DNA of 64,000 bases from a virus. The translations under genes were made by a program, and so were the position numbers. Position 1 is the stretch's first letter, and each line of letters begins with the position of its first letter. The notes under the pieces were generated by a model. It was not told where the DNA came from. It worked only from the letters and a program-made list of their open reading frames with translations, and did not search any database. Below are positions 31,861-38,362 of this stretch, piece by piece. The stretch covers positions 124,001-188,000 of IMG/VR virus record IMGVR_UViG_3300038441_001119; one strand, written 5' to 3'.

Positions 31861-32621
31861 ACAAATACGTACTCCTCTTCTATTGGACTGGTGACTGGTG
31901 CATATCCTTGCTTTGGTACATGCATAGGTTTTTCGCGAACATGGACGCTCTTGAAGTGTTCCTTGGTAGTACCATCTCCGAGACGGTCGCATATTACGTG
32001 GGTAGGCAAGGGACCACCGGCTCTGTCAGAGGACCATCCTGCCTCAAACGTACCGGCGTCAATATATGGAGGTGTGTTTCCGACAGGGAAGTCATAATGT
32101 TGTACCCAGTCGGCTAAGCTAAATGTACCACTGACAGTTACCTCCGAGCTTCCAGCAGAACCATCAGTATATTTTCCAGTGCAGGTGAGGTCTCCTTTGA
32201 CGATAAGCTGGGTTTGCTGCCCGTCCATTCTGATGGAGGTTGTTTCGCAGTTTCCGTCTACTGTAACAACGTCTTTTACAATGATGCGAACACCATACGA
32301 CGATTTGACGATAAGATCGCCTTTGACATGGCACGTTTCGTAGAACCCTAGGTCACCCTTAAGGACAGTGAGGTCGCCTCCGAAAACCGAATCGCGGTAA
32401 CAGAACGTAATCCCGTCCTGCATGGTTAGGTTAGTTCCATCGCCTACAATCGCGGTTCCGATAACAAGCGATCCATCATGGTAAATATCTCCCAAGTCTG
32501 GATCAATATGCAAGTCCATGTCACCTTTGCTGATGACTCTGTTGCTGTGTACCGGGAATGGCCAGACGATCTGACCGTCATGTGAAATGTTGTCTTTTGT
32601 GATTACTATTTTTTCTCTCAT
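31857..32621 (-). CDS. Tagged beta-solenoid-like protein 4
   Basis: 254 residues and the clearest solenoid of the four. It has at least seven consecutive strands of the form x-V-x-G-[DN]-L-x-V (DLTVLKGDLGFYETCHVKGD, KGDLTCTGKYTDGS). The pattern resembles bactofilins and polymer-forming cytoskeletal proteins. It ends VTSPIEEEYVFV. It is the first gene of the quartet, starting 15 nt after a strong terminator hairpin, so its expression must depend on read-through or on a promoter not recognised here. Confidence 0.78.
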   Translation of the reverse strand: MREKIVITKDNISHDGQIVWPFPVHSNRVISKGDMDLHIDPDLGDIYHDGSLVIGTAIVGDGTNLTMQDGITFCYRDSVFGGDLTVLKGDLGFYETCHVKGDLIVKSSYGVRIIVKDVVTVDGNCETTSIRMDGQQTQLIVKGDLTCTGKYTDGSAGSSEVTVSGTFSLADWVQHYDFPVGNTPPYIDAGTFEAGWSSDRAGGPLPTHVICDRLGDGTTKEHFKSVHVREKPMHVPKQGYAPVTSPIEEEYVFV

Positions 32622-32636
32622 TTTGGTTACACGAAA

Positions 32637-32666
32637 AAGCCCCGGAAGATTGCTCCTCCGGGGCTT
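32637..32666 (-). terminator. Strong rho-independent terminator
   Basis: AAGCCCCGGA pairs with TCCGGGGCTT (10 bp, perfect) around a 10-base loop, followed on the minus strand by TTTTTCGTG. It is 33 bp after the stop of the small 32700-32852 gene and 15 nt before the next ATG. Confidence 0.85.
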
Positions 32667-32699
32667 CGGTTTAGTTGAGTTTAGGAATTGTCTTCCATC

Positions 32700-32852
32700 T
32701 TATTGGCAGGATTCGCATGTACCATCAAGGTTGCATGCTGGTACGCCTAGTTCTGGCCAATCTTCATCTTCAACTTGGGACGGACCTTTCTGACCGATAA
32801 GTTCGTCTTCCTGTTCCTTACTCAACCGTTGCGTTTCGTTCTCCTTGCTCAT
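32700..32852 (-). CDS. Small Cys-tailed protein
   Basis: 50 residues starting MSKENETQRLSKEQEDELIG, acidic, ending VPACNLDGTCESCQ. The three cysteines (C-x5-C-x2-C) in the last 12 residues could bind a metal or form disulfides. The ATG at 32852 lies 35 bp inside the 3' end of the AAA ATPase gene, matching the local overlap style, and a terminator follows the stop. A shorter start (TTG at 32825) is possible. No family recognised. Confidence 0.6.
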   Translation of the reverse strand: MSKENETQRLSKEQEDELIGQKGPSQVEDEDWPELGVPACNLDGTCESCQ

Positions 32853-34203
32853 CTTCTTTTACAGAATCTTTAAGGTGGTGCTGCCAGTACCACTTGAAAG
32901 CCGCCTGAATACATTCGTTCTCCCAATTGGCGGCAGGCTGATCCTTCGAACTTTCGACCATAGCATCAATCTCGGCTTGAGGCAAACCATTCATGATACG
33001 ATTGGCGAGGGAGGTGCGTCCTTCCTTGCTCAAATAGGGAACTTCCACCTTACGATCCACGCGTCCCGGTCTGAGCAGCGCCGGGTCCAGTTTCTCGATG
33101 TGATTGGTTGTCATGATGACCATACCCAACAGTGGGTCGACACCTGACAGCATGTTCAGCAGCGTTTCGAACGACAGCTTGGGACCATCGTGTTTCACTT
33201 GGTTTTCACGTCCAACAAAGATGGCATCAATGTCTTCCAGAAGGATGATCTTCGGTTCCCCCGCAGTCACCTTCTTATATAGTTTCTCCACGTCCGCATC
33301 ACAGAAGGTAGCCAAGTGAACCTTCAGGATCGGAATACCGTACTCTTCGGCGAGCACGCGTACAAGGGCGCTCTTACCGGTACCGGGGGCACCATAGAGC
33401 ATCAAACCACGTTTGCAGGGGATACCTCGTTCACGCATCCATGTCTTTGCTTTGATGAAGGTTTCAAATTCATCACGAAGGACCTGCATGCTTGGGTCCA
33501 GATAGTACCGGGAGAATGGCTTGATCTTCTTGGAAGTACCGAACTCATCAACCACACGGTTATACATTGGGTATACGTCCACAGCCCGTTTACCGGCTCC
33601 ACGAACAATTCTGAGAACCGAGTCCATGGAACCTGCTCCGGGAGAGTCGTGGGCCATTTTAGCTCCGCCTCCACCATGGGGAGCTGGGTCGGCATTACCG
33701 AACATACTGTCCACCGCATTCTTGTTGTTGGTAGTGATGGAGCCGTAGACGTTCTCCACGTAGAAGTTATCAGACCTTAGGGAGGCCAGACTCTCATTCT
33801 CGTGCCCATACCAGCTTTGTCCTGCCTTTTCGATCAGCTTTTTGCCATTCACCCAGCCACGTATGTAAGTGAGCGTACCTTGACTCTCACTTTCCACAGT
33901 CCAGATTACCAGCTTGCCTTTCAACCAGAAGATAGCAGGCTTTGTATCCACTTCGATCATGACCGGGGCTAGGTCATTGATCTCTCGGTGTCGTTCAAAG
34001 ACGCCTACAAATTGAGTGGGACCAAACTTGATATGCTTCCACTCTTTCCATAGTTGGCAGTGTAAGTGAGAAGCAGGTCTCCCTGTGATCTTCACCCTTA
34101 CCACCAGAATTGTACTAAGGCGCAACAAGAAGGACTTGATCTGCCCATACAGCATGATGATAGGAGCCAGCCATGCCAGTCCTGCGATATTGCTTAAATT
34201 CAT
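32818..34203 (-). CDS. BCS1-like AAA ATPase with N-terminal membrane segment
   Basis: 461 residues. A hydrophobic helix at about 8-36 probably anchors it in the membrane. Residues 60-250 resemble the BCS1 N-terminal region. The AAA module has Walker A YGAPGTGKSA (270-279), Walker B IILLEDID (319-326), sensor TTNH and the arginine finger RPGRVDR (378-384), all typical of the BCS1 clade, which translocates folded proteins or remodels complexes. In bacteria BCS1-like ATPases occur in conflict systems. Here it heads an island with MBL-fold and macro-domain proteins. It is coupled to the MBL gene by ATGA. Confidence 0.85.
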   Translation of the reverse strand: MNLSNIAGLAWLAPIIMLYGQIKSFLLRLSTILVVRVKITGRPASHLHCQLWKEWKHIKFGPTQFVGVFERHREINDLAPVMIEVDTKPAIFWLKGKLVIWTVESESQGTLTYIRGWVNGKKLIEKAGQSWYGHENESLASLRSDNFYVENVYGSITTNNKNAVDSMFGNADPAPHGGGGAKMAHDSPGAGSMDSVLRIVRGAGKRAVDVYPMYNRVVDEFGTSKKIKPFSRYYLDPSMQVLRDEFETFIKAKTWMRERGIPCKRGLMLYGAPGTGKSALVRVLAEEYGIPILKVHLATFCDADVEKLYKKVTAGEPKIILLEDIDAIFVGRENQVKHDGPKLSFETLLNMLSGVDPLLGMVIMTTNHIEKLDPALLRPGRVDRKVEVPYLSKEGRTSLANRIMNGLPQAEIDAMVESSKDQPAANWENECIQAAFKWYWQHHLKDSVKEDEQGERNATVE

Positions 34204-35018
34204 ACGATAAGGTTAAGGGTCTTTGCGAAAAACTTGATGTCGACATCTGGGTCGATTCCTTCAAGCCCAGTTTCAAGGGACCATGGTTTGCCATAGTGCG
34301 TTAGGAACAGATCGGTCTTCAACTTCTTATTGCGCCAATGTTTGGTCAGCTCAGAGAAGTGACAGTGGTTACCTCCCACCACTTTACCGTGATTCTTGGC
34401 ATCATGTATGACGATGTCAGATTGCTCACACAGGTCATGAGGCTCCATACAGTCGGACGTGAAAAGAACACGGTTACCGTTGTCACTGACGAACCAGAGA
34501 CCATAGTTGGACTTGAACTGGTCATCGTACATGCTGCCCGCTTGCTGCTTGAAGAGAGGCATGTGCCGTGAGAACTGATACTGGAACCGAATACCTTGCC
34601 AGACGAATGACTTGTAGTTGGGCATAGCATCGCGATCAAAGTAATCGTCAACAGTGATACCCCTTCCATCGTAGAACGCTTCCAGACCATGCATCAGTGC
34701 GGTGTCCAGTTCGTCCATAACGTCAGGGTGTCCGAACAACTTGGGACGTATCCTCTTTCCGTTCTCGTCAGTCTTGGGGATGTAGTACCTCGAATGGGCC
34801 AGCATCTCCAGACCTCCCATATGGTCACCGTGAATGTGGGAGATATAGACGGCATCAATATCCGTGAAGGGAATCTTGAACTCGTCCCTAAGGATGTAGG
34901 GAGTCGTGGTACCGCAGTCGAAAAGTAGTTTCTTGTTGTTGTGTTCAATAAGGAAGGAAGAGTTGCCTTCGTCCATAGTCGCGAAGGCTCCACCGTTTCC
35001 GAGGGAAGTGATTTTCAT
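34200..35018 (-). CDS. Metallo-beta-lactamase-fold hydrolase, possible cyclic-nucleotide phosphodiesterase
   Basis: 272 residues from MKITSLGNGGAF at 35018. Further upstream the frame runs through a hairpin. The metal site is complete: HIHGDH at 61-66, His152, Asp189 (FTSDC) and His241 (LTHYG). The overall pattern, with a short N-terminal beta segment GNGGAFATMDEGNSSFLI, is that of RNase Z-like phosphodiesterases. The phage anti-Pycsar protein Apyc1 belongs to this group and has about this length, so cleavage of signalling cyclic nucleotides is an attractive but unproven role. tRNA processing or cyclic-phosphate hydrolysis are alternatives. Confidence 0.85.
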   Translation of the reverse strand: MKITSLGNGGAFATMDEGNSSFLIEHNNKKLLFDCGTTTPYILRDEFKIPFTDIDAVYISHIHGDHMGGLEMLAHSRYYIPKTDENGKRIRPKLFGHPDVMDELDTALMHGLEAFYDGRGITVDDYFDRDAMPNYKSFVWQGIRFQYQFSRHMPLFKQQAGSMYDDQFKSNYGLWFVSDNGNRVLFTSDCMEPHDLCEQSDIVIHDAKNHGKVVGGNHCHFSELTKHWRNKKLKTDLFLTHYGKPWSLETGLEGIDPDVDIKFFAKTLNLIV

Positions 35019-35060
35019 GTATTGGGTGCTAGTGGTAGGTAAAAAGAGGGAACGACGAAA

Positions 35061-35101
35061 TCCTAGCCCACTCGCCTCGTGAAAGGACAGGTGGGCTAGG
35101 A
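35061..35101 (-). terminator. Hairpin between macro-domain and MBL genes
   Basis: TCCTAGCCCAC pairs perfectly with GTGGGCTAGGA (11 bp) with a 19-base apical part that can add a short inner CCT/AGG stem. It starts 4 bp after the macro gene stop; T-rich sequence follows only later (CCCTCTTTTTACC). It may be a terminator or an mRNA end-protecting stem. Confidence 0.65.
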
Positions 35102-35104
35102 CGG

Positions 35105-35620
35105 TCATTTAAAGCTCGGATGGCACGCTATCACACGTACATTCCGAGACTTAAGGCATTCCGCCAAAGTTTCTATGAAGCTGACCATATGATCAAAGTC
35201 CGGTGGTGGGCCTAGAGGGTTAGCTAAGCCCTCTTTCCCTGCGCCTACACCCGGAATGGGTAAGGCAACCGTGTATTCGTTTTTAGCCAGCTCCCAAGGT
35301 GGTAGATGTTTCTGCACCAGCCGTGTCGCGTCGATAATGGCGGTTTCACACCATTCAGCACACGTCTGCACTGAGTACAGATCCTTAACTATGAGGTCGC
35401 CTATTGCGAGGTTATCGAGGGTAAATACAGCAGGATAAATATAGGCGTTCCCCGCTTCCGGGTACTCTTTCGCTTCTATCTTCCTACGGTATAACTGGAA
35501 GTACAACGGGAACCGCTGCTTGAACTCCAGCGCCAATCCTTTACCCATAGCACCAGCCCTGTTGGTGGTATTGAATATCAGATTGGCTCCACAATTGAAG
35601 AGGTCAGGAGCTTTTTCCAT
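35105..35620 (-). CDS. Macro-domain protein, DarG/Poa1p-like
   Basis: 171 residues, essentially one macro domain. The ADP-ribose-binding loop FNTTNRAGAMGKGLALEF (about 16-33) closely resembles DarG-type antitoxins (N-x-x-N-x-x-G-x-M-G-K-G-x-A-L-x-F). The second loop is ALPIPGVGAGKEGLANP. DarG reverses ADP-ribosylation of DNA by DarT, and phages are targets of DarTG. Poa1p-like members instead process ADP-ribose-1''-phosphate. A counter-defence role is therefore plausible. It overlaps the 35604-35807 gene by 17 bp and ends in front of a hairpin. Confidence 0.85.
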   Translation of the reverse strand: MEKAPDLFNCGANLIFNTTNRAGAMGKGLALEFKQRFPLYFQLYRRKIEAKEYPEAGNAYIYPAVFTLDNLAIGDLIVKDLYSVQTCAEWCETAIIDATRLVQKHLPPWELAKNEYTVALPIPGVGAGKEGLANPLGPPPDFDHMVSFIETLAECLKSRNVRVIACHPSFK

Positions 35621-35807
35621 CGAAGAATTCTCGTAGTTGTTTGACTACTTTAAATGCTGCAAATGGTTTGGCGAACCAGAAGGTGAAGGTGTAAGACATC
35701 AAGACACAGAACACGAAGTACCTCTGTCTCGCTGCTTCTTCTTTCACTTTTTCCAGTTCTCCTTTCAGCTGAGTAATCTCGGCTTCAAGTTCCAGCACCG
35801 ACCTCAA
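35604..35807 (-). CDS. Small membrane protein with coiled coil
   Basis: 67 residues. A charged coiled-coil helix (LELEAEITQLKGELEKVKEE) is followed by a hydrophobic segment (FVFCVLMSYTFTFWFA) and a basic amphipathic tail. The start is TTG at 35807 or GTG at 35798; both overlap the end of the upstream gene. The topology is a single-pass anchor. It could tether a partner to the membrane or act in lysis (spanin-like), but the orientation and length do not fit a typical spanin well. Confidence 0.6.
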   Translation of the reverse strand: MRSVLELEAEITQLKGELEKVKEEAARQRYFVFCVLMSYTFTFWFAKPFAAFKVVKQLREFFDGKSS

Positions 35808-37092
35808 GGGTGTACCCTCCCGTCTTTTTGCTGAGGTCCCAGTTGCGTTCGACGAACTTGATGAGTTTGTCAGGGGCGGTAGTGCGCTTGAAGACTATGT
35901 TTGGACCATGTTGCTCCAGCATCACCGCTTTGATGTCATCTTCGAAGGTTTCAAGACCATCACTCGTGTTTTGCCCACACTGGTGGGAACCGCATTCCAC
36001 GTTGCGCTGTGACCTGACGGGGATCTTGTCCGGAGCGTCTGGTCTCATTGGTGAGTGGAAGTGCAGGATACAGTCGTAACCGGGATGATCCCTGAATACC
36101 ATACGCTGACTTTGACCCCCTACGGACGGTTTGGCGCCGTAGGCAAGTACTGTATCAGGTCCGTCCGTCCTGACATAAACCATCCCGATCTCAGGCAGTT
36201 TATTGAAGTCAGACTTTCGGATTGAAGTGACGAATTCCGTATCGGACATCTTGAACGCGAAATGTCCTACGGTTGCTCCATTGAACGGCTTGTAGGCGTT
36301 ACCGGCGATACAGTGCTCGACGGCTGCTTTCAGTGGAGCTGGGATACGTTCATCCCAAGGGACCAAGTCGCTTGCGATCACTGTCGACTGGGTGAAGGTC
36401 AACTGTGATCTGTAGAACGACATGTCCACCAAGTTGGCAAGTACCTCGTCACGGTTAGCCGTTTCGTGATACGCCGCTTCCTCTGGTGTTACAATCATGT
36501 TCCAATGCCTTGCAGCATCATTGACCAGCACAAGGTTGCAGGATGCTTCCTTGCACAGTCTCAGGCCAGCCTCGAACATCTCCTGATTGCTCTTGCCCAC
36601 AGTGGTCTTGAATCCTACAAGGAAGATGTCTTTACGACCATTCCTGATAGATTGAATGACTTTGTTGGCAGGAGCGAAACTGAGGTGAATGTGTGGGTTT
36701 TCCCGAGTTTCCAGACGACGGGTGTACTTGCCGAACTCCTTGATCATTTCCTTCTCCCCAGCGAGTTGCAAGGTGTCTGGAATCCAATCAAGAAGTGCAC
36801 AAGAGAAGAACACGATCTTTGAATCGGCTCTGCTCTTGATCATGTCTACCCTTGCCTGAATGTCATTATTGGTTGCCAAGGTTTTGTAACCGCCATCGAC
36901 CTGATACGTGAGGTGCGGTGCAAGTCCCATGTTTGGGAACTTTGCTTTGCACAACTTGTACAATGCTTTGGCGGTAGTACCCTTGGCCTCCGCTTCGACT
37001 TTGAAGTGGTGCGCTACATCGAAACGTGTTCCTCCTCCAAAGATGTGGATGTATTTTCGGTCAGTTTTTGAAGAGTCCTGTTTTTGGCTCAT
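35785..37092 (-). CDS. CoaB-like (phosphopantothenoylcysteine synthase-type) domain fused to class II aldolase-like domain
   Basis: 435 residues from the ATG at 37092, overlapping the lipoprotein gene by 32 bp. The first 250 residues match the CoaB/PPCS pattern: HIFGGGTRFDVAHHF at the start, then FLVGFKTTVGKSNQEMF and CNLVLVNDAARHWN. Residues about 260-420 resemble class II aldolase/adducin domains: DCILHFHSPMRP supplies His residues, then CGSHQCG and MLEQHGPNIVFKR. The combination suggests a nucleotide-dependent ligase joined to a metal-dependent aldolase or epimerase fold. In a phage it could alter cofactor pools or modify a small molecule. The substrate is unknown. Confidence 0.72.
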   Translation of the reverse strand: MSQKQDSSKTDRKYIHIFGGGTRFDVAHHFKVEAEAKGTTAKALYKLCKAKFPNMGLAPHLTYQVDGGYKTLATNNDIQARVDMIKSRADSKIVFFSCALLDWIPDTLQLAGEKEMIKEFGKYTRRLETRENPHIHLSFAPANKVIQSIRNGRKDIFLVGFKTTVGKSNQEMFEAGLRLCKEASCNLVLVNDAARHWNMIVTPEEAAYHETANRDEVLANLVDMSFYRSQLTFTQSTVIASDLVPWDERIPAPLKAAVEHCIAGNAYKPFNGATVGHFAFKMSDTEFVTSIRKSDFNKLPEIGMVYVRTDGPDTVLAYGAKPSVGGQSQRMVFRDHPGYDCILHFHSPMRPDAPDKIPVRSQRNVECGSHQCGQNTSDGLETFEDDIKAVMLEQHGPNIVFKRTTAPDKLIKFVERNWDLSKKTGGYTLEVGAGT

Positions 37093-37408
37093 TTCTTTCT
37101 GCGCTGAATGGTTGGAAGTATTTGCCTGTGTCGTACTCCCGGGCACGAGTGTTGAAGCCTCCCGTTGTAGTGATGACTTCCCAGTAGGTGACTGGAAACA
37201 ACCTTCGACACATCTCCTGCCGAATCCGCGTCACTTCCTCCGTTGAGAGAAGTTTTTGCTTCTCTCCAAACACAATATCCATTTCCCGCTGCAGCAGCTG
37301 TTGGTCAGCTTCCGTAATGGGTACGTTTCTCCGTTCGTACGTGGTGTACGTTTTCGAACACGCAGACAGTGCTGCTGCGAGTACGAGCATGAATAGACAT
37401 CTTTTCAT
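37061..37408 (-). CDS. Phage lipoprotein
   Basis: 115 residues. A basic N-terminus, a hydrophobic stretch and the lipobox LSAC (Cys17) make a type II signal peptide (MKRCLFMLVLAAALSACSK). The mature part is hydrophilic, with a helix around QQLLQREMDIVFGEKQK. Lipidation implies export and anchoring in a cell envelope membrane. Candidate roles: outer-membrane spanin component or superinfection exclusion. It is coupled by ATGA to the short membrane protein 37405-37593, a pairing that would suit a lysis or exclusion pair. Confidence 0.8.
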   Translation of the reverse strand: MKRCLFMLVLAAALSACSKTYTTYERRNVPITEADQQLLQREMDIVFGEKQKLLSTEEVTRIRQEMCRRLFPVTYWEVITTTGGFNTRAREYDTGKYFQPFSAERNEPKTGLFKN

Positions 37409-37593
37409 CGGTTGGTTGCGAGGGGTTGGTATTGTATTAACGAGGGGGCGGGGCCTGCAAATGTCGCTTTGACTTTCACAGGCTGTACCGGACTACACGA
37501 TACGGACAGCCACATCAATACGGTGATCAATATGGCAAGTCCTAACGTGTTAATCAGGCATACGGATTCGGGGTCTGGGTCTTTAAACATCAT
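37405..37593 (-). CDS. Small membrane or lipoprotein peptide
   Basis: 62 residues with one hydrophobic segment (TLGLAILITVLMWLSVSC) ending in a cysteine. SVSC is a poor lipobox (Ser at -3), so it may be a membrane anchor rather than a lipoprotein. A proline-rich periplasmic tail follows (GPAPSLIQYQPLATNR). Start ATG at 37593 or 37590. It sits between a 259-residue unknown protein and the lipoprotein gene and overlaps both. Confidence 0.6.
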   Translation of the reverse strand: MMFKDPDPESVCLINTLGLAILITVLMWLSVSCSPVQPVKVKATFAGPAPSLIQYQPLATNR

Positions 37594-38362
37594 TTCCTAC
37601 ATTGGCATATTCACTATGCCCTGTAGCTGCTTTACGACGCATTTCGTTGAAGTCGACAATAGCCCGTGCGGCGATAACAGCTTCAGGGATGAATCTGACA
37701 ATCTTACGATCAGTCGAATTGCTGTCCATGAGGACGTAATCCGCTTTATTCGTAAGGGTCAGACGGCTAGCTTCGGGGAGGTTCTCCCAGTTGAAGATGA
37801 TGCGTTGGGTTACGATTTCGAGTGCTCGCTCGTAACGACGATCATACTCGTCATGGAAGTGCAGAAGATATGTCAGCAGGTGATAAAAATAAACAGCCTC
37901 CTTACCGCCGCAAGCGGTCAGGAATCCAATTGTGGAGAAATCGAGATCACAGGCACCTTCCCGGATAGTTTCGAGCTTTTCCTGGTCGGGGTATGTGCTC
38001 TCGTCGTAACAGATGACAGCTTCAAATACTGCCAGTTCTTCTGCGATTCGCTCTTCCTCAGACTCTGGCTCATCACGTAATTCCAGCGGTTCACCATCCA
38101 GAATCACAGAAGAGCCACCTGTTGCCACAGCGCCATGGACACTTGGAATCCAATCATCAGCGCGGACACGTCCAGCTGGAGACTTGGGTTCTTCATGCGA
38201 TACCGTGATGACAGGTTTTGTTTTGTTAACAAGAGAAACCACCGGCAGCGGAGCCACCGGTGGTTTACCTGAAACTTGTTCCTGTGACAGCTTTGCAGCT
38301 GCAACAGAAGAGGGAGAGGGAGAAGGAATAAATAACGCTTTTTTAGGTAATTGTTCGGACAT
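37583..38362 (-). CDS. Hypothetical protein with Pro/Ser-rich N-terminal tail
   Basis: 259 residues. Residues 1-75 are low-complexity (PSPSPSSVAAAK, then VAPLPVVSLV). Residues about 95-230 form a helical domain starting with a strongly acidic stretch (RDEPESEEERIAEELAVFEA). There is a hydrophobic patch (YFYHLLTYLLHFHDEYDRRY) but no clear membrane helix. The first 20 bp overlap the end of the MYG1-like gene. Unrecognised. Confidence 0.7.
   Translation of the reverse strand: MSEQLPKKALFIPSPSPSSVAAAKLSQEQVSGKPPVAPLPVVSLVNKTKPVITVSHEEPKSPAGRVRADDWIPSVHGAVATGGSSVILDGEPLELRDEPESEEERIAEELAVFEAVICYDESTYPDQEKLETIREGACDLDFSTIGFLTACGGKEAVYFYHLLTYLLHFHDEYDRRYERALEIVTQRIIFNWENLPEASRLTLTNKADYVLMDSNSTDRKIVRFIPEAVIAARAIVDFNEMRRKAATGHSEYANVGNDV

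Noticed and set aside
31861-31992. N-terminal extension of tagged solenoid protein 3
   Set aside because: The 44 extra residues are Arg/Cys-rich and entirely cover the end of the preceding gene. The ATG at 31860 forms an ATGA overlap.
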